A stretch of 64,000 bases of DNA from Hydrogenophaga aromaticivorans (GCF_013387465.1 NZ_VYGV01000027.1:101865-165864), one strand, 5' to 3'. Shown: positions 25,079 through 33,463, counted from the first letter of the stretch. Notes: a model not told the origin generated them from the sequence alone. Made by a program: numbers and translations.

Positions 25079-25909
25079 TCAACGCACCATCTCGGGGCCC
25101 AATTGGGCATCGTGGGCGCGCAGACCGGTCAGCAAGTCGTCGAATGCCGTGGACACCGCCACCGGCTCCCCTTTCACCCCGAGTTCGATGTGGCGGCCAA
25201 AGACCGGGTGGTCCACGCTGGGCAGGCTGAACACCTTGACGGGGTGCTGCCGCTCGATCTGCTCCATCAGCGGCGTGAGCGTGGCTTCCATGGCACCCAT
25301 GACCACCACCGAACGCTCCAGCCAACGACCCGCGCGGTGCAGATGGGCGTAGTTCTGGTCGAGCACCGCTTCGATCATGGGCCAGGCCATCACCGGAAAG
25401 CCGGGCACAAAGTGCACGGTGCCCCCGCCCGGACCATCACAGGAAAAACCCGGAATCCGGTTGTACGGGTTGCCGATAATGCGGGCACCCACCGGGAAGA
25501 CGCCCATGTTGAATCGGTGCACGTTATCGGGGCGTTCCGGGTCGTACACCTCGCCGCGCTCCTGCGCAAGATCGCGCATGCGCTGCTCAATCAGCGCCCG
25601 GGCCTGCGGATGCAGGGCCAGATCGCACCCCAGCGCCGCGGCCGCGCACTGGCGCGTGTGGTCGTCGGGCGTTGCGCCGATACCGCCACAGGAAAAAACC
25701 ACATCGGATGAGGCATAAGCTTCGCGCAAGGCCGCGGTGATGCGGGATCGCTCATCCCCCAGACAGCGCGCCCAGGTCAGAGAAAGGCCCCGCGCCTGCA
25801 ACAGCTCGATCACCTTGGGCAGGTGTTTGTCGGCCCGCTTGCCCGAGAGGATTTCGTCGCCAATGATGATCAGGCCAAAGGATGGCGCAGCGGGTTCGCT
25901 CGAGGACAT
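25079..25909 (-). CDS. CinA-like molybdopterin-binding domain protein
   Basis: A 276-residue protein with only the N-terminal MoCF/CinA domain (FGLIIIGDEILSGKRADKH, FSCGGIGATPDDHTRQC). The C-terminal nicotinamide-nucleotide amidase domain of full CinA is absent. Stand-alone proteins of this kind are annotated as competence/damage-inducible protein A. Full CinA hydrolyses ADP-ribose and NMN; whether this short form has the pyrophosphatase activity is not known. It starts 8 nt after the stop of the EI24 gene, so the two are in one transcript. Confidence 0.8.
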   Translation of the reverse strand: MSSSEPAAPSFGLIIIGDEILSGKRADKHLPKVIELLQARGLSLTWARCLGDERSRITAALREAYASSDVVFSCGGIGATPDDHTRQCAAAALGCDLALHPQARALIEQRMRDLAQERGEVYDPERPDNVHRFNMGVFPVGARIIGNPYNRIPGFSCDGPGGGTVHFVPGFPVMAWPMIEAVLDQNYAHLHRAGRWLERSVVVMGAMEATLTPLMEQIERQHPVKVFSLPSVDHPVFGRHIELGVKGEPVAVSTAFDDLLTGLRAHDAQLGPEMVR

Positions 25910-25917
25910 GGCGGTGT

Positions 25918-26826
25918 TCAGCTTCCAGATGAGGTGGGGGGCGGCAGGAAAGGCGGTGAGTCAGGCGCATCCGGCAGCGGTTCGATCCGTTCCAGGCCGT
26001 CCCGAGGCAGGGCATCAAGCACCTCGACCGCCGACGCAGCGCGCAAGCGCTCCAGCGCCGCCAGGGCGAAATGGGCAAACCAGAGCGAGGCAAAGGCGAA
26101 AACCAGCGTGTAGATCCAGATCGCGACCGGAATCAGCAGCGGGGCCAGGGCGATCAGCATGGCACCCGAGGCCCAGATCAGACTGGGGGCGGCGCCCAGA
26201 TAGCCGCTGAGGATACCCATCAGCAGCAAGGTCCCCCGGTGCTCCCGGATCAGCGCCTTGCGTTCGGGGGCGCTGGCATGCACCGCCAGCGCATCAAAGG
26301 CAAACACCCGGTAGGTGAGCCAGCCCCAGATCAGCGGCGGCAAGATCAACACCAGTGGCGGCAACAGCCACAGCGGCATCGACACCACCAGCGCGAAAAG
26401 CGCCAGCAGTGTGGAGCCCAGCGACCAGAACACGCTCACGATCAGCGAGCCGCCCTGTTTGCGTTCCATGGCGGGAAAGCGGCGCTTACCCACCAGGTCG
26501 ACCATGGCGGGCGTCATCAACAAGGCCACCAGCAGCAGGCACAGCACCACGATCGCGGGTATGGCCAACACGAGCACCAGCAAGGGTCCAAAGGCCGCCC
26601 GCAACGCGCCCATACCCACGCGCTCCAGCCAGCCCAAGGCGCTCTGAACAAATTCAGAGGCCTCCAGCCAGGCCGTCACGGAGGCAACCGCGGATTCCCA
26701 GAAAAAAAACCCCAGGCCAAACGACAGTGCCACCATCAGGATCAGCGGCAGAAACGACAAGGCGATCACCCGCGGATGCATGCAGTACACCGCGGCGCGC
26801 CAGAACGCATCGAGCATGGGTTTCAT
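25918..26826 (-). CDS. EI24 domain membrane protein
   Basis: A 302-residue protein with about six hydrophobic helices (for example LSFLPLILMVALSFGLGFFF, LLVLVLAIPAIVVLCLLLV and ASGAMLIALAPLLIPVAIW). The RVFAFDALAVHA and EHRGTLLLMGILSGYL segments fit the EI24/CysZ-like family. CysZ is a sulfate permease, but the distant relatives in betaproteobacteria are uncharacterised. The C-terminal tail is cytoplasmic and Pro-rich. The start at 26826 is chosen because it begins just before the first amphipathic segment; upstream in-frame residues look random. Confidence 0.78.
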   Translation of the reverse strand: MKPMLDAFWRAAVYCMHPRVIALSFLPLILMVALSFGLGFFFWESAVASVTAWLEASEFVQSALGWLERVGMGALRAAFGPLLVLVLAIPAIVVLCLLLVALLMTPAMVDLVGKRRFPAMERKQGGSLIVSVFWSLGSTLLALFALVVSMPLWLLPPLVLILPPLIWGWLTYRVFAFDALAVHASAPERKALIREHRGTLLLMGILSGYLGAAPSLIWASGAMLIALAPLLIPVAIWIYTLVFAFASLWFAHFALAALERLRAASAVEVLDALPRDGLERIEPLPDAPDSPPFLPPPTSSGS

Positions 26827-26960
26827 CACGGCAAGAATACAGGCTTTCAACCCGCCAGGCCCTTGCTGGACCTGGCCATCCATGGATCCACGCCGCCATC
26901 CCATGAACAGCGCCGCCGTGCGCTTTCTTGCTCCCTGGCCCTGAATCACCCTTCCGGGGG

Positions 26961-27218
26961 ATGTACGTGGACCCCCGCCACGGGCACAATTTCTGGCAGG
27001 CACTGCGACGGTTCAATGGCGCCTCGTTCGGGACTGCCCTGGCCATCTGGCAAGGCAACACCCAGTCACCTGTCACCGGCGAGCCCAGCGCGGTGGTCGT
27101 GAGCGAAGCCCCGGAGCGCCAGATGGACGCCCAAATGGCGCCCCACCAAAGTTCCGAACCACGATTCAACCTGCAGCCCCCCACAAGGCCCAAGCAAACC
27201 GCAAGGAATTCACGGTAA
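26961..27218 (+). CDS. Possible small hypothetical protein
   Basis: An 85-residue open frame (MYVDPRHGHNFWQALRRF at the start) in the 488-nt gap between the EI24 gene and the DUF2726-like gene. Third codon positions are GC-rich for the first 55 codons and become mixed afterwards. CCGGGGG lies immediately upstream as a weak ribosome site. The residues match no family I know. An overlapping minus-strand frame (26654-27193) is equally open. This may be a real orphan gene, a remnant, or non-coding; the rest of the gap shows no other feature. Confidence 0.3.
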   Translation: MYVDPRHGHNFWQALRRFNGASFGTALAIWQGNTQSPVTGEPSAVVVSEAPERQMDAQMAPHQSSEPRFNLQPPTRPKQTARNSR

Positions 27219-27314
27219 ACCCGTGTGATATCACCACAAAAGTGGCTCTCTCTGTATCAAAAATATACATTTGACACACCATTCCAACGTTTCTGATTCG
27301 AGCCCTTCTTCACC

Positions 27315-28046
27315 ATGACCTCCTGGAACAACCCATGGCTGCTGGCCGTGCTGGTGCCCGCTCTGCTGGTACTGGGCGCCGTGCTGCACCGCTATTGGGA
27401 AGCCAGGCAGGCCAAGGCGCGTCGGCGCATCCCCAAGCACTGGCCCCTGAGCGCCCGAGCCATCGCCAACAGCGAAGAGGCACGCGTCTGGCATTGGTTG
27501 GCTCGTGCGTTCTACGACCACCACATCATGATCAAGTTGCCGGTCACGCGCTTTACCTTGCCGCGGGACAAGGAGAAAGGCATGGACTGGTACAAGCTGC
27601 TCGGCGGCGTGTACTGCACGTTCACCGTCTGCAAGTCCGATGGGCGTGTGGTGGGCTGCCTGGATGTGCCAGGCCGCAACGCCTTGCCACGCAGCACGCG
27701 CCTGCTCAAACACTCGCTGCTCACCCAGTGTGGCCTGCCTTACTGGGTGGTTCGCTCCAGCGCCTTGCCCACGGTTTCAGAGATCCGGGCCGAATTCTTG
27801 GGCGAAACGCCCACCGCCCAGTCCATGCGCGAACGCGAGCAGGAAGAGCGCGCCATGATCGCCGCGCAAAACAACCTCCGTTCGGCGCTGACCCGCCAGC
27901 GCAGCAACCGCCAGAGCGATTTCAGCCCGCTGTCCACCTGGCCCAGCAGCACCACAGACGACTCCCGGGTCAGCGACCTAGGATCACAGTGGCAGGACAA
28001 CTCGTTCCTCGTCCCGCTCGACAGCCGCAAGGGCGAACTGCTCTGA
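27315..28046 (+). CDS. DUF2726-like membrane-anchored protein
   Basis: A 243-residue protein with one N-terminal transmembrane helix (WLLAVLVPALLVLGAVLH) and a cytoplasmic domain. Residues about 60-155 (WLARAFYDHHIMIKLPVTRF, GGVYCTFTVCKSDGRVVGCL, KHSLLTQCGLPYWVVRS) resemble DUF2726, a restriction-endonuclease-like fold. The usual metal-binding acidic residues of active nucleases are not evident. A Glu/Arg-rich helix (REREQEERAMIAAQNNL) and a Ser-rich tail follow. A TTGACA at 27271 could be a -35 element. The upstream 96 nt are AT-rich compared with the surroundings. Function unknown. Confidence 0.65.
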   Translation: MTSWNNPWLLAVLVPALLVLGAVLHRYWEARQAKARRRIPKHWPLSARAIANSEEARVWHWLARAFYDHHIMIKLPVTRFTLPRDKEKGMDWYKLLGGVYCTFTVCKSDGRVVGCLDVPGRNALPRSTRLLKHSLLTQCGLPYWVVRSSALPTVSEIRAEFLGETPTAQSMREREQEERAMIAAQNNLRSALTRQRSNRQSDFSPLSTWPSSTTDDSRVSDLGSQWQDNSFLVPLDSRKGELL

Positions 28047-28055
28047 GCGCCGCGC

Positions 28056-28808
28056 TCAGGCCGGCTTCGAAGCGGGCACCTTCAGCGTCAGGGCCGCAAC
28101 CTCTTCGCCGCTGAGCCAGCGCCATTGGCCCGGAGCCAGTGCGTCGGTGAGCTGCAATCCGCCGATCGCCGACCGGTGCAAACCCTCCACCCGATTGCCC
28201 ACAGCGGCCACCATGCGCTTGACCTGGTGGTATTTGCCCTCGGTCAGCGTGAGCTGCAAATGGTGTTCGCCCACGGCGCGGCACGCCGCCGCCTTCACCG
28301 GCCGGGGATCGTCATCCAGCACCACGCCCGCCAGCAAGCGCGCCACCTGATCCGGTGTGATCGGATGTTTGAGCTGTGCCTCGTACACCTTGGGCACATG
28401 GTGCCGCGGTGAAGTCAGACGGTGAATGAACTTGCCGTCGTCCGACAGCAGCAGCAAGCCGGTGGTGTCGTGATCCAGGCGCCCCACCGCTTGCACGCCC
28501 GCGGCGGCACCTCCACCGCGCGTGCGCAAGGGGCCAGGCAACAGGGTGTAGATGCTGGGGTAGGTGCTGGGCTTCTGCGAGCACTCCGTTCCCGCCGGCT
28601 TGTGAAGCAGCAGATAGGCCAGCGCGTGGTATTCCCAGCGTTCGCCCTGCACCCAAAAAACCAATCCCTGCTCATCCAGCACTTCGGCCGGGTCGTCGCA
28701 GACCTGCCGTTGCTCGCCCAGCTGGACCAGACCCTGTTGCACCAGGCCGCAACAAACGCGGCGCGTGCCAAAACCCTGGGAAAAAAGAATGTCCTGCAAC
28801 TGCATCAT
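28056..28808 (-). CDS. rRNA pseudouridine synthase, RsuA/RluE type
   Basis: A 250-residue pseudouridine synthase. An S4-like N-terminal segment (LQDILFSQGFGTRRVCCGLV) binds RNA. The catalytic domain has LLLHKPAGTECS, then GRLDHDTTGLLLLSDDG, in which the Asp of GRLDHDT is the nucleophile, and LTEGKYHQVKRM. The likely job is pseudouridylation of 16S rRNA (RsuA-like), but RluE/RluF-type 23S targets cannot be excluded. Two adjacent ATGs (28808 and 28805) are possible starts. It converges with the DUF2726-like gene and lies just downstream of tmRNA on the same strand. Confidence 0.88.
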   Translation of the reverse strand: MMQLQDILFSQGFGTRRVCCGLVQQGLVQLGEQRQVCDDPAEVLDEQGLVFWVQGERWEYHALAYLLLHKPAGTECSQKPSTYPSIYTLLPGPLRTRGGGAAAGVQAVGRLDHDTTGLLLLSDDGKFIHRLTSPRHHVPKVYEAQLKHPITPDQVARLLAGVVLDDDPRPVKAAACRAVGEHHLQLTLTEGKYHQVKRMVAAVGNRVEGLHRSAIGGLQLTDALAPGQWRWLSGEEVAALTLKVPASKPA

Positions 28809-28841
28809 GGTGGATCATTCGGCACAGCCAATCCGTACCGC

Positions 28842-28882
28842 CGGAAAAAGAAAAAGCCACCGGACCGCTAGGCCAGGTGGCT
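28842..28882 (-). terminator. Terminator after tmRNA
   Basis: Minus-strand stem AGCCACC (28876-28882) with GGTGGCT (28855-28861), further GC pairs inside, then TTTTTCTTTTTCC. It follows the tmRNA 3' end by about 14 nt. Confidence 0.8.
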
Positions 28883-28895
28883 GATTCTGATGAGG

Positions 28896-29284
28896 TGGTG
28901 GAGCTGGGGGGAATTGAACCCCCGTCCGCAAGCCTTCTTCGCGCAGTTCTACATGTGTAGCCATCTGATTTGAGTCTCGCTTCCTGTATCGCGCAGCGGC
29001 ACGCTATACAGAACGCCAGCAACCTTGAATCTCGCTGTGCGCCAAGTTACCCGACGCCCAGCCAGCCTATTGAATTATCTTTGCAGCCTGGACTCTCGCG
29101 GCTTGCGCCGTCTGAACCCTTGCCCAGCCCATAGGCCTGCTGTTGCAAAGCTCACCGGCAATTAAGCGGCGAGTGCGAAACGTTCGTCGTTTGCAGTTAG
29201 TTTTTTTCTGCGGTTTTACGAGGTGACAGAACCTCGACATGCCCTGCTGCGTGTCCGAACCCACGTCGAAACCAGTGCAGCCCC
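28896..29284 (-). ncRNA. ssrA: Transfer-messenger RNA (tmRNA)
   Basis: A 389-nt tmRNA that rescues stalled ribosomes with SmpB. The 5' end GGGGCTG pairs with CAGCTCC before the terminal ACCA. GGTTCAATTCC near the 3' end is the T-arm, and the CCA is encoded. The tag frame at 29194-29165 encodes ANDERFALAA and ends in TAA at 29162-29164; the resume codon is GCA. This tag is typical of Burkholderiales. The 3' acceptor is followed by a terminator. It lies 13 nt downstream of gph. Confidence 0.97.
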
Positions 29285-29294
29285 TGAGTCACCA

Positions 29295-29321
29295 AGTTTA
29301 AGGCAGTTGGAGCAATTTCAA
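29295..29321 (-). promoter_or_regulatory. Candidate tmRNA promoter inside the gph 3' end
   Basis: On the minus strand, TTGAAA (29316-29321), a 15-nt spacer, then TAAACT (29295-29300). It ends 10 nt before the mature 5' end of tmRNA, which is normally processed by RNase P. The spacer is short, so it is a weak prediction. Confidence 0.4.
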
Positions 29322-29972
29322 GACCTGCAGTGGAGAAAGAACTTCCGCATCGGCCCCCCAATGCCCCGTTTCACCGCCAACGCCCAGGTAACCATAGCGC
29401 GCGGCCACGGTGAACATGCCCGCCTCGCGCCCGGCCACGATGTCACGTTCGTCATCCCCCACGTAGATGCAGGCGCCCGGGCTCACGCCGAGGCGACGCG
29501 CGGCCTCACGCAGGGGCTCGGGGTGGGGCTTGGGCCAGGGCGTGGTGTCTCCGCACACCACCGCACCCGCTCCCAACAAAGTCGGCAGGCCCGCCAGCAC
29601 CGGATCGGTGAGGCGCTGGGCCTTGTTGGTGACGATGCCCCAGGGCATCTGCCCTTGTGCCAGCGTGTCAACCAACTCGTCAACCCCGTCGAAACACCGG
29701 GTGTGCTGCAGCAGGCACTGCTCGTAACGCGACAAAAACTCGCGCTTGAGGGCTTCATAGGCGGGATCGGTAGGAGGAACCCCGAAAGCCACCTGGATCA
29801 TGCCGCGCGCGCCAGAGCTGGCATGGGGCCGGTAGCCCTCCAGAGACAAGGCAGGCAGCTGCCGGGCCGCACGCATGCGCTCGACAGCCAGCGCCAGGTC
29901 GGGTGCACTGTCCACCAGCGTGCCGTCCAGATCGAACAACACCGCCTTCACGGCAAAGGACGGAAGCTTCAT
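29298..29972 (-). CDS. gph: Phosphoglycolate phosphatase (HAD family)
   Basis: A 224-residue HAD hydrolase. Motif I is AVLFDLDGTLVDSAPDL (nucleophile Asp), motif II the Thr in GIVTNKAQRL, motif III the Lys in PWPKPHPEPL, and motif IV YVGDDERDI. It should dephosphorylate 2-phosphoglycolate formed during repair of oxidative DNA damage. The ATG overlaps the stop of ubiG in ATGA, so the two are coupled; ubiG-gph is a common pair in proteobacteria. The upstream Met residues in the same frame belong to the antisense of ubiG. Confidence 0.92.
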   Translation of the reverse strand: MKLPSFAVKAVLFDLDGTLVDSAPDLALAVERMRAARQLPALSLEGYRPHASSGARGMIQVAFGVPPTDPAYEALKREFLSRYEQCLLQHTRCFDGVDELVDTLAQGQMPWGIVTNKAQRLTDPVLAGLPTLLGAGAVVCGDTTPWPKPHPEPLREAARRLGVSPGACIYVGDDERDIVAGREAGMFTVAARYGYLGVGGETGHWGADAEVLSPLQVLKLLQLP

Positions 29973-30688
29973 GCTTTGCGCGTGGCCAGCAGGTAGTTCA
30001 CGCTGGTGTCCTGACTCAACCAGTAGCGCTTGGTGAGTGGGTTGTATTCCATGCCGCGGGTCTGGGCCAGATCGAGGTTTGCAGCGCGGCAATAGCCCGC
30101 CAGTTCGCTGGGACGGATCATCTTGGCGTATTCGTGCGTGCCTTTGGGCAGCATCTGCAGCAGGTACTCCGCGCCCACGATGGCAAACAGAAACGACTTG
30201 GGGTTGCGGTTGATGGTGGAGAAAAACACCCAGCCACCGGGCTTGACCAGTGTGGCGCAAGCACGCACCACCGAAGCCGGATCGGGCACGTGTTCCAGCA
30301 TTTCCATGCAGGTCACCACATCAAAAGAAGCCGGCTGTTCCTCGGCCAGCGCTTCGGCGCTGACTTCCCGGTAGCTGACGCCGGCCGTGCTGGCCTCCAG
30401 CGCATGCAACTGGGCCACCCGGAGCGCTTTGGTGGAAAGATCGATGCCCGTGACCTGAGCGCCTTTGCGGGCCATGGAGTCGGACAGGATGCCGCCGCCG
30501 CAACCCACGTCGAGCACGTGTTTGCCCGACAGGCTGGCGAGTTCGTCGATCCACGCCAGTCTTAACGGGTTGATCTGGTGCAGCGGTCGGAACTCGCTCT
30601 CGGGGTCCCACCAGCGGTGGGCAAGATCGGAAAATTTGGCCAGCTCGGCCGGATCGGCATTGACGGGATTCATGGTTTGGATTTTCAC
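29969..30688 (-). CDS. ubiG: Ubiquinone O-methyltransferase UbiG
   Basis: A 239-residue SAM-dependent methyltransferase for both O-methylations of ubiquinone biosynthesis. AKFSDLAHRWWDPESEFRPL is the conserved N terminus. HVLDVGCGGGILSDSMA is motif I, FDVVTCMEMLEHVPDP motif II/post-I, and LVKPGGWVFFSTINRNPKS motif III, followed by HEYAKMIRPSEL. The frame opens with GTG at 30688, preceded by GAAGG; the ATG at 30673 is an alternative with no clear ribosome site. It is 6 nt after the upstream secreted protein gene and overlaps gph. Confidence 0.95.
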   Translation of the reverse strand: MKIQTMNPVNADPAELAKFSDLAHRWWDPESEFRPLHQINPLRLAWIDELASLSGKHVLDVGCGGGILSDSMARKGAQVTGIDLSTKALRVAQLHALEASTAGVSYREVSAEALAEEQPASFDVVTCMEMLEHVPDPASVVRACATLVKPGGWVFFSTINRNPKSFLFAIVGAEYLLQMLPKGTHEYAKMIRPSELAGYCRAANLDLAQTRGMEYNPLTKRYWLSQDTSVNYLLATRKA

Positions 30689-30694
30689 ACGCCT

Positions 30695-31909
30695 TCAGGG
30701 TGCAAGTCCGTGCTGTGTGGCGAAGTGCTGTCGCTCGCGCAGGACATCGGCGGGCGATATGCAGGTTTTTGCCGCTTGCAGACCGAGGCCCTTCAACTGC
30801 TGGCGGTAGTCGGGATTCTGGTAGGGATCGGCAACCACGTAGCCGGCCTGCTCGGTGCACACGCCATCGGGTAGGCAATCTTTCCAGGTGGCGCCAAACA
30901 CAATCCGCCCATCGCGGGTCAAGCCGGGGAAGGCACTGGCCAGCACCTGGGTGCGCCAATCCTCGATGCGAAACACCTGTCCTTTGAGCGCGGGTCGTGG
31001 GTCGACGAAATAGACCGACGCGTTGTCGGTGTAGGTGAGCAAGGCGGGCTGGTCGGTGGTGAAGCCAAAAACGGCCTTGCCCGGCGTGGCCTGCAGGTCC
31101 CACCGCAAGTCGCAGGGATGCTCCGGATCCAGCGCGCCCTGAGCCAAGCCATAGACGCGCATGCTGGGCATCCCCTGGCGGGGGTTGATCGGGATGGCAG
31201 AAAACGCCAGACCATCGACCGACAGCATGGGCAAGGTGTAGACATTGCCGTCGGTGACTTCGCGAGAACGGCAGATGAATTGGGCGCCGGAATCGTGAAC
31301 GATCTCGACCCCTCGGGCGCTTTCGCGCAAGCCCAACGTTCGCACCTGCAGCGGACCGGTGCCCTGCCCTGCCCGGCTTCCCTGGGGCCAGCTCATGGAG
31401 CGAATCCAGACCAGTGAAGGGTCAGGGCCCCGGGCGCCGTTCAGCTCGGAGGCCGCGGCATAAAAGCCCTTCATGCCCCCTTTGAACAGGGGCCGAGCCA
31501 TCTGCGGCTGGTGCACGATGTCCGAGAAACGGTAGTGGCTGCCATCCACATCGACCAGATAGCGCCAACTGCCCTGCACGGGGAAGGCCTCATTGCTGAG
31601 CGGGGTCCTGCGTACCGTCATGCCGCCGCCGGGTTTTGCGGGCAGTTCGATCAGGGCCACCTGGCCCAGTTGCGCCCCCGAAAACGAGCGCAAGACAAAG
31701 CGCCCGTCAGGGCTGACGCGCTCGTAGGTCCCCAGCGCCGCCACACCCTGGCTGTCGCGCCCCACCTGAGCTGGATCAAGCGGAAGGTAGCTGACAGCGT
31801 CGATGCAGGACGCGTCTCGCGCAGTTTGCGCGGGCTGCGACAGGACGTCAAACCCCGGCAGCGAGCAGGCTGCGCCAGCAAAAACCAGATAGGCGGGTTT
31901 GAACATCAT
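30695..31909 (-). CDS. Unknown secreted protein, propeller-like
   Basis: A 404-residue exported protein that I cannot assign. The signal sequence has LVFAGAACSLPGF, with a Cys after AGAA that might mark a lipoprotein. The mature part has many short beta-type segments with recurring S/T-x-D-G-R and F-x-x-x turns (YERVSPDGRFVLRSFSG, FPGLTRDGRIVFGATWKD), which suggests a TolB/WD40-like propeller. Cys pairs (CIDAV, CPDGV-like stretches, FICRS) would fit disulfides. It follows the 179-residue secreted protein by 18 nt and precedes ubiG by 6 nt. Confidence 0.6.
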   Translation of the reverse strand: MMFKPAYLVFAGAACSLPGFDVLSQPAQTARDASCIDAVSYLPLDPAQVGRDSQGVAALGTYERVSPDGRFVLRSFSGAQLGQVALIELPAKPGGGMTVRRTPLSNEAFPVQGSWRYLVDVDGSHYRFSDIVHQPQMARPLFKGGMKGFYAAASELNGARGPDPSLVWIRSMSWPQGSRAGQGTGPLQVRTLGLRESARGVEIVHDSGAQFICRSREVTDGNVYTLPMLSVDGLAFSAIPINPRQGMPSMRVYGLAQGALDPEHPCDLRWDLQATPGKAVFGFTTDQPALLTYTDNASVYFVDPRPALKGQVFRIEDWRTQVLASAFPGLTRDGRIVFGATWKDCLPDGVCTEQAGYVVADPYQNPDYRQQLKGLGLQAAKTCISPADVLRERQHFATQHGLAP

Positions 31910-31927
31910 CGGTATGCTTTTATGCGC

Positions 31928-32467
31928 TCATTGGAAAGAGGACCGAACCAGCGCACGCCTCAGCGCGAGCAACCGGAACCGGAGCGCTTCAGACCAAGCC
32001 TCTTCGGGCATCACACCCCAGACGGGCCAGGGATGGAGATGCGATCCCAACAACACCAAGCTCATGGGCGAGTGGTTCATACCGCGCCAGAGCGAATCGC
32101 ATTGGGCCGGCATGGCGAGCAACGCGTCCGGATCGGTCGTCCTGGCGGCTGGAGACGCCAGCGCCGCTCGCCATTCGGCTTCGGGGACCCGGGGGTCCTT
32201 CCAGCTCTGCACGCGATAGCCTAGAGCTTCGGCGGTCTGTCTCATGCGCGCCCATTCCAGCAGGCTGTTGACCATGCGTGGAGACAACAGGATAACGACC
32301 ACAGGCTTGCTCGCATCGGTCGGGGTGCCCACAAAACAGGCATGCTCCTCTGCGGTCATCGCGCGCACAGCACGCCAGGACACCTCAGGCAGCCCATCTT
32401 GAGCATTTGCGGGCCAGGCGCAAATGCTCAGGAAGAAGACACACAGCAGTCTGAGTGAACGGAGCAT
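31928..32467 (-). CDS. Unknown small secreted protein
   Basis: A 179-residue exported protein with signal peptide MLRSLRLLCVFFLSICAWPANA. No family is recognised. The mature domain is alpha/beta: KPVVVILLSPRMVNSLLEWA, then SPMSLVLLGSHLHPWP, with Cys at HACFVG and PAQCDS that may pair. It lies after the OmpA terminator on the same strand and 18 nt before the 404-residue secreted protein. Transcription could come from its own promoter in the 75-nt gap or from read-through. The two unknown genes probably act together. Confidence 0.55.
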   Translation of the reverse strand: MLRSLRLLCVFFLSICAWPANAQDGLPEVSWRAVRAMTAEEHACFVGTPTDASKPVVVILLSPRMVNSLLEWARMRQTAEALGYRVQSWKDPRVPEAEWRAALASPAARTTDPDALLAMPAQCDSLWRGMNHSPMSLVLLGSHLHPWPVWGVMPEEAWSEALRFRLLALRRALVRSSFQ

Positions 32468-32483
32468 AGGACCTGTAGGCATG

Positions 32484-32515
32484 AAAAAGCCCCATGCGCT
32501 TTCACGCATGGGGCT
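32484..32515 (-). terminator. Terminator after the OmpA-family gene
   Basis: An 11-bp perfect stem (32488-32498 with 32505-32515) and 6-nt loop, followed on the minus strand by TTTTT. It is 27 nt past the OmpA stop. Confidence 0.88.
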
Positions 32516-32542
32516 TGGCGTCAGGAGCGCCGTAAGCGGTGC

Positions 32543-33202
32543 TTAGCTGCCCGAACGGGTACCAACCACTTCAACTTCCACGCGACGGTTCTTGGCGCGG
32601 CCTTCGCGGGTGGCGTTGTCGGCCACTGGCTGGGTCAGGCCCTTGCCTTCGGTGTAGATGCGGTTGCTTTCAATGCCCTTGCTCACCAGATAGGCCTTGA
32701 CGGCTTCAGCACGGCGAACCGACAGGGCCTGGTTGTAGCCGGCGGGGCCGGTCGAGTCGGTGTGACCCACGGCAATCACCACTTCCAGGTTGATGCCGCC
32801 GACCTTGCTGGCCAGATCGTCCAGCTTGGCCTTGCCTTCAGGCTTGACCACAGCCTTGTCGAAGTCGAAGAAGGCATCGGCTGCGTAGGTCACCTTGGTG
32901 GCGGCGGGAGCGGGAGCGGGAGCGGGAGCCGGGGCAGGTGCAGGAGCCGGTGCAGCGGCGACAGGTGCCGGGGCCGGTGCGGGTGCGGGAACGATGGCGC
33001 CGTCGCAACCCTTGGCGGCGGTAGCCGGGGTCCAGAAGGCATCGCGCCAGCACAGGGTGCCGTCGCCGTTCTTCCACTGCAGGTCGCCATGGTTGTTGCG
33101 CCAGTTGTCATTGGTTGCAGTACCGCTGGAGGGCGCGGCAAATACAGCCGAAGCCATGGCGGCGGTTGCGAACAGCATTGCCACTTTGTTCAGTTTTTTC
33201 AT
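32543..33202 (-). CDS. OmpA-family outer membrane protein
   Basis: A 219-residue envelope protein. The signal peptide MKKLNKVAMLFATAAMASAVFA is clear. Then comes a short domain with two Cys (NGDGTLCWRDAFWTP, KGCDGAIVP) that may form a disulfide; a Pro-Ala linker of about 35 residues; and a C-terminal peptidoglycan-binding OmpA domain: FFDFDKAVVKPEGKAKL, VIAVGHTDSTGPAGYNQALS, RRAEAVKAYL and REGRAKNRRVEVEV. There is no eight-stranded OmpA barrel, so it is an OmpA-like anchor, common just upstream of gyrA in Burkholderiales. GAGG precedes the ATG. It is divergent from gyrA across a 261-nt gap that should hold both promoters. Confidence 0.92.
   Translation of the reverse strand: MKKLNKVAMLFATAAMASAVFAAPSSGTATNDNWRNNHGDLQWKNGDGTLCWRDAFWTPATAAKGCDGAIVPAPAPAPAPVAAAPAPAPAPAPAPAPAPAATKVTYAADAFFDFDKAVVKPEGKAKLDDLASKVGGINLEVVIAVGHTDSTGPAGYNQALSVRRAEAVKAYLVSKGIESNRIYTEGKGLTQPVADNATREGRAKNRRVEVEVVGTRSGS
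32906..32929 (-). repeat. Hexanucleotide repeat in the OmpA linker
   Basis: Four perfect copies of GGGAGC on the plus strand (GCTCCC in coding direction), followed by degenerate copies. It encodes Ala-Pro repeats. Copy changes stay in frame. Confidence 0.85.
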
Positions 33203-33463
33203 GGTTTTTCCTCTTGGTGTGAGCCGCGGACGGGCCAAATATCAACAATAACGTTTGAAGTGACCACCACTCAATACGCTGATTTTATTGTGCCACAAGC
33301 GTTTGACGCGGACGTCAGGGCCTTGAAAGCTGGATGTAACCACTTTCTGCGCACCGCCCATCCGTTGCCGACACACAACATAAGCCCTACAGAAGCCTCC
33401 CCGGCCATAGCCCTAAAATGACGGGTTGCCTTCCGGCCCTTCACGCACCCTACGCTTTCGCTC

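Noticed and set aside
26654..27193. 179-codon minus-strand frame over the EI24 upstream region
   Set aside because: Half of it is antisense to the start of the EI24 gene and the rest overlaps the plus-strand frame; no ribosome site and no family.
32906..32929. Phase-variable repeat in the OmpA-family gene
   Set aside because: The unit is 6 bp, so copy changes cannot shift the frame; it only varies the Ala-Pro linker.
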